NCBI GenBank assembly: GCA_002451755.1
Contig: DKDF01000056.1
Span: 1 to 19,168 of the forward strand
Reading direction: 5' to 3'
Length of the DNA stretch: 19,168 nucleotides
From: Ruminococcaceae bacterium UBA6855
GTDB lineage: Bacteria > Bacillota > Clostridia > Oscillospirales > Acutalibacteraceae
Made by a program: the position numbers and the translations under genes. Under the pieces are notes generated by a model. It did no database searches. It was not told the DNA's origin and saw nothing but the letters and a program-made list of their open reading frames with translations. This document shows positions 1 through 4,950 of this stretch, one piece after another (position 1 is the stretch's first letter; each line of letters begins with the position of its first letter).

Positions 1-3
1 TTT

Positions 4-22
4 CCCCCGGTAGAACCGGGGG
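4..22. repeat. GC-rich hairpin at window edge
   Basis: Arms CCCCCGG (4-10) and CCGGGGG (16-22) form a perfect 7-bp stem with a 5-nt loop. A second small hairpin, GTTTC/GAAAC, follows at 23-41. No U-tract follows on either strand that would make it a convincing terminator. It may belong to a gene outside the window. Confidence 0.45.
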
Positions 23-41
23 GTTTCAACTGTTGCGAAAC

Positions 42-78
42 AAAAATAACACGAACACTGCAAAAGCAGCATTCGTGT
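42..78 (-). terminator. Intrinsic terminator, distal copy of the tRNA-Ala terminator
   Basis: The stem ACACGAA (49-55)/TTCGTGT (72-78) is topped by CTGC (58-61)/GCAG (66-69). Read on the minus strand it is followed by TTATTTTTG. The 37-bp block differs at only two positions from 473-509, the terminator right after the tRNA, so the two arose by duplication. No gene directly upstream on the minus strand needs this second copy. Confidence 0.6.
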
Positions 79-348
79 AAGCACAATATTGTAAATTACA
101 TATATATCTGTAAATTTGTAAAGCCAAAAGTGAAATGTCTCGCTTTGCTCGACATGAAATAATTCCTCGCAAGCTCGGAATTGTGAAATATTGCTCCTTA
201 GTCGCAATGTGAGATAAAATTCGTTCCTTAACATGCCGCGGGCATATTTCACATTTGTAAAGCAAATATTTCACATCAAAGATATTTCACTCGTTCCACA
301 GGAACGAATTTCATTGAAAAAGCACTTGCATTTGCAAGTGCTTTTTCT
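79..348. repeat. Gene-free palindromic repeat patch with GTGAAATA / TATTTCAC motifs
   Basis: No credible gene is present. GTGAAAT occurs at 130-136 and GTGAAATA at 183-190. The inverted form TATTTCAC occurs at 245-252, 267-274 and 283-290. Short hairpins fill the gaps: AATTCC/GGAATT around 163-182, ATTGC/GCAAT around 190-208, ATGCC/GGCAT around 233-244, ATTTG/CAAAT around 253-267, and TCGTTCC (291-297)/GGAACGA (301-307). A longer arm, AAATTCGTTCC (217-227), also matches GGAACGAATTT (301-311), so the last arm has two possible partners. The patch separates a copy of the tRNA tail (349-369) from a copy of the tRNA terminator (42-78), as if inserted between them. Confidence 0.6.
316..346. terminator. 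Strong bidirectional intrinsic terminator
   Basis: AAAAAGCACTTGCA and TGCAAGTGCTTTTT form a perfect 14-bp stem around a 2-nt loop, with an A-tract on one side and a T-tract on the other, so it should work on both strands. On the minus strand it directly follows the tRNA-tail copy at 349-369, as a terminator would follow a tRNA. Confidence 0.75.
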
Positions 349-470
349 TGGTGGAGACGAAGAGGATCGCTCGGCGCACTGCCGTGCGCCGACACGCACG
401 CGGACTTTCCGACCGTCCACCGGACGCTCGGAATTCTGCTTTGCAGAACCGTCCTGTTCGATCCTCTTCT
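349..470. repeat. Palindromic element bounded by inverted tRNA-Ala 3'-tail fragments
   Basis: Positions 349-369 repeat, base for base, the last 21 nt of the adjacent tRNA gene including CCA (513-533). The other end, 457-469, carries 13 nt of the tRNA T-loop and T-stem in the opposite orientation. The ends therefore pair as GAAGAGGATCG (359-369) with CGATCCTCTTC (459-469), 11 bp. Inside are a perfect 9-bp hairpin (371-379/384-392), TTCTGC/GCAGAA (434-439/443-448) and GGAC/GTCC (422-425/451-454). It has no coding capacity. It resembles a tRNA-derived miniature palindromic repeat, or the remains of a broken tandem tRNA gene. Confidence 0.65.
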
Positions 471-472
471 AA

Positions 473-509
473 AAAAATAACACGAACACTGCAGAAGCAG
501 TATTCGTGT
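473..509 (-). terminator. Intrinsic terminator of tRNA-Ala
   Basis: On the minus strand this begins 3 nt after the CCA end of the tRNA. The stem is ACACGAA (480-486)/TTCGTGT (503-509) with ACTGC (488-492)/GCAGT (497-501), followed by TTATTTTTTT. Its position and U-tract make it the tRNA terminator. A near-identical copy lies at 42-78. Confidence 0.85.
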
Positions 510-512
510 CAT

Positions 513-588
513 TGGTGGAGACGAAGAGGATCGAACTCTCGACCTTACGGATGCGAACCGTACGCTCTCCCAGCTGAGCTACGCCCCC
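513..588 (-). tRNA. tRNA-Ala, anticodon CGC
   Basis: The 76-nt cloverleaf includes an encoded CCA (513-515). The acceptor stem GGGGGCG pairs with CGTCTCC and contains the G3:U70 wobble pair that is the main alanine identity element. The anticodon stem TACGG/CCGTA is perfect, and the loop TTCGCAT gives anticodon CGC, which reads GCG. The T-arm GAGAG-TTCGATC-CTCTT is normal. A consensus promoter lies upstream (605-633) and a terminator follows directly (473-509). The anticodon suits the GC-rich third positions of the local genes. Confidence 0.97.
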
Positions 589-604
589 ATTGGTTTGCTA
601 TGTG

Positions 605-633
605 ATTATAAGATTTTTTTTGCGGTTTGTCAA
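605..633 (-). promoter_or_regulatory. Sigma-A promoter of tRNA-Ala
   Basis: On the minus strand, TTGACA (628-633), 17-bp spacer, TATAAT (605-610): both hexamers match consensus. Transcription would start about 10 nt before the mature tRNA 5' end at 588. This fits strong, stable-RNA-type expression. Confidence 0.9.
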
Positions 634-679
634 GTGTTCGGAGGCGGTTTGGAAAAATTTTTCTTCGCCGCCCCGCTTT

Positions 680-1150
680 TTATGCCATCGGCTTGCAGAC
701 ATCGACCCAGCTTTCGGGCTTGGAGTATTCCTCGAGCTCGGCTGGTGTCAGCTCTATCATGCTGTTGCTGCTGCCGCAGGCGGGGTAGACTGTGTCGAAT
801 CTCCTGAGCGACTCGTCGAGATATATCTTCACCCCGTCGTTCACGGCGAACGGGCACACTCCGCCGACCGCGTGGCCGATGAGCTGCGCCGCCTCTTCGT
901 GCGAGAGCATCTTTGCCTTCTTGCCGAAGTGCGCTTTGTATTTCGCGTTGTCTATCTTCGTGTCGCCCGCTGCGACGATGAGTATCGGCTCTCCGCCGAG
1001 TGAAAATGATATAGTTTTTGCTATCCTGCCTTCTTCGCAGCCGAGAGCTTTTGCCGCGAGGGCAACGGTCGCGCTCGACTCGTCTATCTCCATCACCCGG
1101 TCCTCGATTCCGAGCTTTCTGAAATATTCTCTGACACTTTCTATTGACAT
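680..1150 (-). CDS. YbaK/ProX-type aminoacyl-tRNA deacylase
   Basis: The 156-aa protein is of the YbaK/EbsC/ProX family, free-standing relatives of the prolyl-tRNA synthetase editing (INS) domain. Family members hydrolyse mischarged tRNAs such as Cys-tRNA(Pro) or Ala-tRNA(Pro) in the cytoplasm; which substrate applies here cannot be read from the sequence. Visible family signs are the conserved lysine in AKTISF (K45), the hydrophobic strand with LIVAAGDTKID (58-67), and the GGVCPF loop (97-101 region) near the active site, where many homologues have GGVSPF. Full length for the family. The ATG at 1150 is preceded by GGAGG (1158-1162) at good spacing. It sits between the tRNA-Ala gene and a membrane-protein gene on the same strand. 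Its nearness to tRNA-Ala is suggestive but may be chance. Confidence 0.88.
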   Translation of the reverse strand: MSIESVREYFRKLGIEDRVMEIDESSATVALAAKALGCEEGRIAKTISFSLGGEPILIVAAGDTKIDNAKYKAHFGKKAKMLSHEEAAQLIGHAVGGVCPFAVNDGVKIYLDESLRRFDTVYPACGSSNSMIELTPAELEEYSKPESWVDVCKPMA

Positions 1151-1171
1151 TGGGTTTCCTCCAAATGCAAA

Positions 1172-1195
1172 AGCCGCAGGATCAACCGTGCGGCT
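1172..1195 (-). terminator. Probable terminator after the membrane-protein gene
   Basis: AGCCGCA (1172-1178) and TGCGGCT (1189-1195) form a 7-bp GC-rich stem. On the minus strand it follows the stop at 1208 and leads into TTTGCATTT, a poor U-tract. The better T-run (1201-1206) is on the plus-strand side, where no gene needs it. Read-through into the deacylase gene is therefore plausible. Confidence 0.5.
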
Positions 1196-1207
1196 CTTGA
1201 TTTTTTG

Positions 1208-2239
1208 TTATTTGCGGCTCTTCTTGCTCTTGACTCCGTCGGTTACGCTCTCATCCGGCGCGCTGAACGCCGCGAGTCTGATTATCAAAATAACGAGTAT
1301 TGCTGCGAGAGCCGAGCAGGCGTAGACTATCCACATGTTTGTGACGCTCGAGATGAACTTGCCGATAAACGGAACGCAGTGCGTGGCGAGCGCGATTATC
1401 GAAGCGCCCTCGGGCAAAGACGAGCCGAACGCAAACGCGTATTTGCCGCCGAGCTTATAAAGCGCAACTTCGTCTGCGGATGCGGCGGATGCCCTGCGTG
1501 TGAGGCACAGCGAGCCGCTCTTTATATTCGAACCTGCGACATTTTCGCTGCACACGGCGAGTCCGCGGTCGAGCAGGAATTTGTCGGGGTGCGCCGCCGC
1601 AACGCAGAGAAGCGCGGTGACGAGCGACACAACGGCTATTATGACAATAAGAACGGTCGTGAATATTCTCGCGCCCTTGAATTTGTCTTTCTGCGGCTTG
1701 AAGCCGTTCTGGAGCATCGCACCCGAGTAGTCCGAGGTGCGCTCGAAGTCGAACTTCGGCTCGACCTTGGAAGCTGTCTCCTCGGAGAGGGTCTTGCGCG
1801 GTCTGCTCTTGTCTATCGGCGCGCCGAAATATCCGTGGGGATCGGGCTCGCCGTATTCGTTCTCCTGTTTTTCAACAGGCTCTTCTTTGACTTCGAGCTC
1901 TGACTCTTCGACAGAAACCTCTTCCTCGCCGGAATAAGTCTCTTCAAAGTCGTCCTCTACCGGTTCGAGCTCGTTTGCGGAGATAACCGAGTTGTCTATC
2001 GCGCTGTTGTAGCTGCGCTCTTCAATGCGTCTCGCTTCCTCTGCTGCTTTTGCTTCAGCAGCTGCTCTTGCTTCAGCAGCTGCGCGGGCTTCCTCGGCTT
2101 TTCGTGCTTCTTCGGCGGCTTTTATCTCCTCCGCCGCCTTTTCTGCCGCCGCGTTCAGCTCATCCTGCTTGGCCTTTTCCATGCGCGCCTCAAATTCGGC
2201 GTTGAGCTGCTCGATGGTCTTTGGCATGAATTTATCCAT
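1208..2239 (-). CDS. Membrane protein with coiled coil and degenerate signal-peptidase-I-like domain
   Basis: The protein has 343 aa. Residues 1-75 are an Ala/Glu/Arg-rich coiled coil (AEARAAAEA-type repeats), followed by an acidic linker (about 90-130), a basic stretch and a first membrane helix (about 190-214). A compact domain (about 222-300) is followed by a second helix (302-322) and a short basic tail. The segment from LAVCSE through SNIKSGSLCLTRR and ending in THCVPFIGKFI before the last helix resembles the layout of SipW-type signal peptidase I: SGSMEPTI..GSLVxVKK, then IPYLGYxxNF, then a C-terminal helix. The position of the catalytic serine appears to be Asn. A non-catalytic relative is my inference, not proven. 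Start: the ATG at 2239 has GGAAGGTGA just upstream; an in-frame ATG at 2314 lies in the promoter region and is rejected. A strong promoter is at 2296-2324. Confidence 0.7.
   Translation of the reverse strand: MDKFMPKTIEQLNAEFEARMEKAKQDELNAAAEKAAEEIKAAEEARKAEEARAAAEARAAAEAKAAEEARRIEERSYNSAIDNSVISANELEPVEDDFEETYSGEEEVSVEESELEVKEEPVEKQENEYGEPDPHGYFGAPIDKSRPRKTLSEETASKVEPKFDFERTSDYSGAMLQNGFKPQKDKFKGARIFTTVLIVIIAVVSLVTALLCVAAAHPDKFLLDRGLAVCSENVAGSNIKSGSLCLTRRASAASADEVALYKLGGKYAFAFGSSLPEGASIIALATHCVPFIGKFISSVTNMWIVYACSALAAILVILIIRLAAFSAPDESVTDGVKSKKSRK
2052..2083. repeat. Short in-frame 18-bp tandem repeat
   Basis: The 14-mer GCTTCAGCAGCTGC occurs at 2052-2065 and again at 2070-2083, an 18-bp period. 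It encodes the alanine/glutamate repeats of the coiled coil on the minus strand. Such a repeat could vary in copy number between strains. Confidence 0.6.
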
Positions 2240-2295
2240 TTTCTCTTCACCTTCCGACTTAAAACAAAAATCTCCTATATATAAGTCTATTATAA

Positions 2296-2324
2296 AGTAT
2301 AATATTTGAAGCACACAAAGTCAA
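2296..2324 (-). promoter_or_regulatory. Promoter of the coiled-coil membrane protein
   Basis: On the minus strand, TTGACT (2319-2324), 17-bp spacer, TATACT (2296-2301). The predicted start lies about 50 nt before the ATG at 2239, which supports that start over the upstream in-frame ATG. Confidence 0.75.
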
Positions 2325-2374
2325 CAAAAAAGCCCGAATGTCTTAGAACATGCGCGCATTTGCTCAAAAAAGGC

Positions 2375-2403
2375 TGGAAAAAAGCGGACGCATAAAGTAT
2401 AAT
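2375..2403 (+). promoter_or_regulatory. Probable promoter of the acetyltransferase
   Basis: A consensus TATAAT lies at 2398-2403. A 4/6 match to the -35 box, TGGAAA, lies at 2375-2380, 17 bp away. AAGGAG and ATG (2437) follow about 20-35 nt later. Confidence 0.5.
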
Positions 2404-2436
2404 CGAAGCGGAGAAAAACAGAAAAGGAGAAAGATC

Positions 2437-3066
2437 ATGGGAATGAAAGAAAGAATGCACACGGGCGAGCTATATTACCCGAATGAGGAGTCGATATTTG
2501 ACGAGCAGCTCAAAAAGCTCGATCTGCTCTATGAGTTCAATTCCACGCGCCCGACCGAGCAGAAGAGACGGCAGGTATTGATGAAAGAGATGTTCGCCGA
2601 GGTCGGCGAGAACTGCTATCTCGAACCGCCGTTCCACGCGAACTGGGGCGGGGCGCACATCCATCTCGGCGACTCTATATACGCAAATTTCAACTTCACC
2701 GCAGTTGACGACTCGCATATCTACATCGGCTCGCACACGATGATAGGCCCGAACGTCACCATCGCGACCGCAGGGCATCCGATTCTGCCAGAGCTTCGCG
2801 AAAAGGCGTATCAGTTCAACATGCCTGTGCGTATCGGCGAAAACTGCTGGATAGGCGCGGGGGCTCTGATAATGCCCGGCGTGACGATAGGGAACAACAG
2901 CGTTATCGGCGCGGGCAGCGTAGTTACGAAAGATGTTCCGGCGAATGTCGTGGCTTACGGCAATCCCTGCCGCGTCGCGCGGGAGATAAACGAGCACGAC
3001 CGCGAGTTCTATTACAAAGACAGACGAATCCCGCAGGAGATATTTGACGAAGTAAAAGATATATAA
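2437..3066 (+). CDS. Sugar O-acetyltransferase, LacA/Maa family
   Basis: The 209-aa cytoplasmic protein has a left-handed beta-helix hexapeptide fold and closely follows the galactoside/maltose O-acetyltransferase pattern. Residues 1-55 match the Maa/LacA N-terminal helical region. The NFNFTAVDD segment (84-92) leads to TAGHP with the catalytic histidine H114, equivalent to His115 of E. coli LacA. Then come IGENCWIGAGALIMPGVTIG and the closing VIGAGSVVTKDVP and NPCRVAREI. It should transfer acetyl from acetyl-CoA to a sugar hydroxyl; the natural sugar is unknown. The ATG at 2437 has AAGGAG at 2423-2428. An upstream in-frame ATG (2350) has no ribosome site and precedes the promoter. It is monocistronic, diverging from the membrane-protein gene and ending at a shared terminator. 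Confidence 0.93.
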   Translation: MGMKERMHTGELYYPNEESIFDEQLKKLDLLYEFNSTRPTEQKRRQVLMKEMFAEVGENCYLEPPFHANWGGAHIHLGDSIYANFNFTAVDDSHIYIGSHTMIGPNVTIATAGHPILPELREKAYQFNMPVRIGENCWIGAGALIMPGVTIGNNSVIGAGSVVTKDVPANVVAYGNPCRVAREINEHDREFYYKDRRIPQEIFDEVKDI

Positions 3067-3070
3067 ATCA

Positions 3071-3102
3071 AACCCGCCGTAGATATAAGTCTGCGGCGGG
3101 TT
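3071..3102. terminator. Convergent bidirectional terminator
   Basis: AACCCGCCG (3071-3079) pairs perfectly with CGGCGGGTT (3094-3102). It lies between the plus-strand acetyltransferase stop (3066) and the minus-strand membrane-protein stop (3115). The minus-strand side has the better U-rich tail (TTTGATTTATAT). Confidence 0.75.
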
Positions 3103-3114
3103 CTGCTATAGCTT

Positions 3115-3615
3115 TTACGGTGCTTCCGGCTGACTTTTTGCCGCTATTCTCATTACGGAGAAAACAATGCTCGTCAGCGACCAAAGCGAAATTATAACAT
3201 ACAGAAAACGGAACAAGAAGGTTAAAAACGGCAGTAAATTCTGATGAGGAGAAGTGAATACAGGTTGTATTACCCAATCATATTGCATAGTGATTCGCAT
3301 CAAAATCATCGGTATCGCCGACAAGACAAAGGCGGTGAAAAAAGAACGAAATTTGCGAATTCGCGCTCTCCTTGAAAGATAGAAGAAAAACAGGCCGACA
3401 AAGGCAACCGCCCAAATAAAGCGAAGCGCATAAAAGAAAAACATTCCATACTCTGAAATCCTTATGCAGTCATAATAGAAATCGTGCATATGTGTATAAA
3501 AAAAGTCAAATACGGGGCGGAAAAGCTCGCAGGCGCAGTATATTATCGCCTGCAGGAACAGCGGCCAAAGAAGAATTTCTGAAATTACAATAAAGGCTTT
3601 TTGAGTTTTTTTCAT
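3115..3615 (-). CDS. Hypothetical four-helix membrane protein, partner of phospholipase C gene
   Basis: I do not recognise this 166-aa protein. It is rich in Phe, Tyr, Leu and Ile, with about four likely membrane helices (near residues 8-30, 57-80, 90-109 and 126-154). A basic loop, RRARIRKFR (82-90), probably faces the cytoplasm. No enzymatic motif is visible. The ATG at 3615 is 11 bp after the phospholipase stop (3627), and its AAGGAGG overlaps that stop codon, so the two are translated from one message and probably coupled. Base use is AT-rich, like the phospholipase and unlike the neighbouring genes. A role in export, anchoring or self-protection against the phospholipase is only a guess. 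Confidence 0.8.
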   Translation of the reverse strand: MKKTQKAFIVISEILLWPLFLQAIIYCACELFRPVFDFFYTHMHDFYYDCIRISEYGMFFFYALRFIWAVAFVGLFFFYLSRRARIRKFRSFFTAFVLSAIPMILMRITMQYDWVIQPVFTSPHQNLLPFLTFLFRFLYVIISLWSLTSIVFSVMRIAAKSQPEAP

Positions 3616-3626
3616 TGCTACCCTCC

Positions 3627-4613
3627 TTAGTTTGAATAAAACGGGACAGATGAAACTCTGGAAAATTTATACAGCACTATTGCGCTGTATCTCGCGGAAT
3701 TTCTCATACAGGCGCCTGCCACATGGTTCCACATTGATTTGTTTAAAATATTGTTGACCTGCGAACTCATTGGCTTTGAATTCGAAGCAGCAAGATGTGT
3801 TATTTCGCCAACGCTCATAGTTATGGCGTTTGAATAATTTCCGCTATTAATTGATTCATATTTGCTCAGATAACTCTCCCGATTATCAAATGCAAATTTT
3901 TCAAACAATTTATGCGAGAGAGCCACTATGTTTGCGGAATGGTGAGGAACATTAACATCCTGCACATAGTGCAGACACCGTCCAATGTGCTCGTATGCCG
4001 CGTCCATATCGCCCCGGTTAGCGGCAGCAACAGCCATGTTGTACTGTGCAGTAGCATTTACTTTTGCCGTATTTGAGGTTGAGTTTGCATAGCTCTTTCC
4101 TGTGTCAGGATCGTAAAAGTGCCCTTCGAATAACGGAGTTCCGACCTCGTCTCGATCGGGAAGAAGAGAGGCAACGGATATTGATAAAACGATATACAGC
4201 TTGTCCCAGTCGTTATTGGAAAAGAACCCTTTATCATTGGCGAGAATGACGCAAGCGACGGATGTAATGTATTCGTGACAGCCTTCTTCAATCCACTCAT
4301 CATCTTTAACCTTTCCGGATGTCCAAAGAGGTGAAACCATATTATCGCTCTTGTTTTCCTGCGCTTCTTCGATAGAATCATATGAATTAAACGGATCATA
4401 TGTTTTTTCAAATTCCTTGACAAGCGACATATACTCGTCTGCTGACATCTTTAGAATATCATCAAAGGTATATTGAGATAAATCTAACTTTTCGGTTGAA
4501 TTTTGTGAGGGCTTGTTATGTCCCTGACGGTTCTCGGAGATGGCAAATGATTTTTCTGAAACAAGAAGAAAAACAAAAACAACTGATAATATTGCCGAAA
4601 CAAATTTTTTCAT
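3627..4613 (-). CDS. Secreted zinc-dependent phospholipase C
   Basis: The 328-aa protein belongs to the zinc-dependent phospholipase C family (Bacillus cereus PC-PLC, Clostridium alpha-toxin N-domain), which cleaves phosphatidylcholine or related lipids outside the cell. A signal peptide covers about 1-24. The zinc ligands fit family spacing: W97 as likely mature N-terminus, H113, D153, H165, then H215-x3-D219-x5-H225 in LHYVQDVNVPHH, and H234-x3-E238. No C-terminal C2/PLAT domain is present, so it resembles the short B. cereus form, not full alpha-toxin. If W97 is the mature start, the propeptide is about 70 residues, much longer than the 14-residue one of the B. cereus enzyme. Start: ATG with GAAAGG upstream. 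AT-rich, unlike flanking genes. Transcribed from the promoter at 4859-4887 through a terminator-bearing leader. Confidence 0.93.
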   Translation of the reverse strand: MKKFVSAILSVVFVFLLVSEKSFAISENRQGHNKPSQNSTEKLDLSQYTFDDILKMSADEYMSLVKEFEKTYDPFNSYDSIEEAQENKSDNMVSPLWTSGKVKDDEWIEEGCHEYITSVACVILANDKGFFSNNDWDKLYIVLSISVASLLPDRDEVGTPLFEGHFYDPDTGKSYANSTSNTAKVNATAQYNMAVAAANRGDMDAAYEHIGRCLHYVQDVNVPHHSANIVALSHKLFEKFAFDNRESYLSKYESINSGNYSNAITMSVGEITHLAASNSKPMSSQVNNILNKSMWNHVAGACMRNSARYSAIVLYKFSRVSSVPFYSN

Positions 4614-4660
4614 AAAAGACCTTTCTCTATTTAATATAGGATTTCATTTTTATTGTCGCA

Positions 4661-4708
4661 AAAAAAGAAACGCATAGACCGCAATCTTCTAAAGACTCAG
4701 TCTATGCG
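4661..4708 (-). terminator. Intrinsic terminator within the phospholipase leader
   Basis: CGCATAGAC (4671-4679) pairs perfectly with GTCTATGCG (4700-4708). On the minus strand it is followed by TTTCTTTTTTT. It lies between the promoter at 4859-4887 and the phospholipase start at 4613, so it would stop most transcripts unless relieved. It either ends a separate small RNA or acts as an attenuator. Confidence 0.8.
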
Positions 4709-4805
4709 CAAAATTGCTCAACTCGATTCGCCCTCCGACATAGCGGAAACCGGAAACCAAGTTTTGAGTGAAATAATTTGTTTTGCAAGTGTAAAGATGC
4801 TCCAT
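4689..4805 (-). CDS. Possible leader peptide of the phospholipase operon (38 aa)
   Basis: This ATG-to-TAG frame of 38 codons has AAAGG (4816-4820) 10 nt upstream. The product starts MEHLYTCKTNYF and ends FAHRLSL. It shows no signal peptide, membrane helix or known family. Its interest is position: it lies between the promoter and the leader terminator, and its stop codon falls in the terminator loop. A ribosome finishing it would cover the 5' arm of the hairpin (4700-4708). It may instead be a chance frame inside a non-coding RNA. Confidence 0.3.
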   Translation of the reverse strand: MEHLYTCKTNYFTQNLVSGFRYVGGRIELSNFAHRLSL

Positions 4806-4858
4806 ACTCTTTTTACCTTTCAAGGGCGGTAGGGGCGTTAATTTTATACTGCAAATAT

Positions 4859-4887
4859 ATTATATTTCAAAAATTTCAAAAAGTCAA
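4859..4887 (-). promoter_or_regulatory. Strong promoter of the phospholipase leader
   Basis: On the minus strand, TTGACT (4882-4887), 17-bp AT-rich spacer, TATAAT (4859-4864). Transcription should start near 4852, about 240 nt before the phospholipase ATG. Confidence 0.85.
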
Positions 4888-4910
4888 GAACTTTTTGCTT
4901 TTTGCAAAAG

Positions 4911-4942
4911 AAAAGATTCCGCTTGAGCAAGCGGAATCTTTT
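4911..4942. terminator. Terminator of the hydrogenase operon
   Basis: AAAAGATTCCGCTT (4911-4924) and AAGCGGAATCTTTT (4929-4942) form a perfect 14-bp stem with a 4-nt loop, just after the hydA stop at 4951 (minus). The U-tract on the minus side is TTTTCTTTTGC, and the plus side also has a T-run, so it can act in both directions. Confidence 0.88.
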
Positions 4943-4950
4943 TTCTGAAA

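Larger units (their letters stand above)
4661..4852 (-). ncRNA. Candidate ~190-nt leader RNA or small RNA upstream of phospholipase C
   Basis: A strong promoter and an intrinsic terminator bracket about 190 nt. Internal features on the minus strand are a TCCG/CGGA hairpin, a CTCAA/TTGAG pairing around it, a repeated GGTTTCCG, and the self-complementary CCTTGAAAGG. No known riboswitch class was recognised, and the two ends do not pair as in 6S RNA. A 38-codon open frame (4689-4805) has a modest AAAGG site. Together with the terminator this accounts for the 4614-4910 gap; nothing else is seen there. Confidence 0.5.

Noticed and set aside
349..533. attL/attR pair of an integrated element
   Set aside because: The direct 21-bp repeats look like attachment sites, but only about 140 bp separate them and no integrase or cargo is present.
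26..605. Several 70-85-codon frames in the hairpin patch and across the tRNA
   Set aside because: They run through palindromes, terminators and the tRNA itself, have no ribosome sites and resemble no protein.
651..663. AT palindrome GAAAAATTTTTC near the end of the deacylase gene
   Set aside because: Considered as a terminator, but it has no GC stem followed by a U-tract in the right order. No good terminator for the deacylase gene was found.
4704..4832. 42-codon plus-strand frame (MRKIAQLDSPSD...) across the phospholipase leader
   Set aside because: No ribosome site, and it begins inside the terminator arm. The minus-strand promoter and terminator give a better account of the region.
4661..4852. 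6S RNA for the promoter-terminator unit before the phospholipase gene
   Set aside because: The length fits, but the 5' and 3' ends are not complementary and no long rod with a central bubble is apparent.
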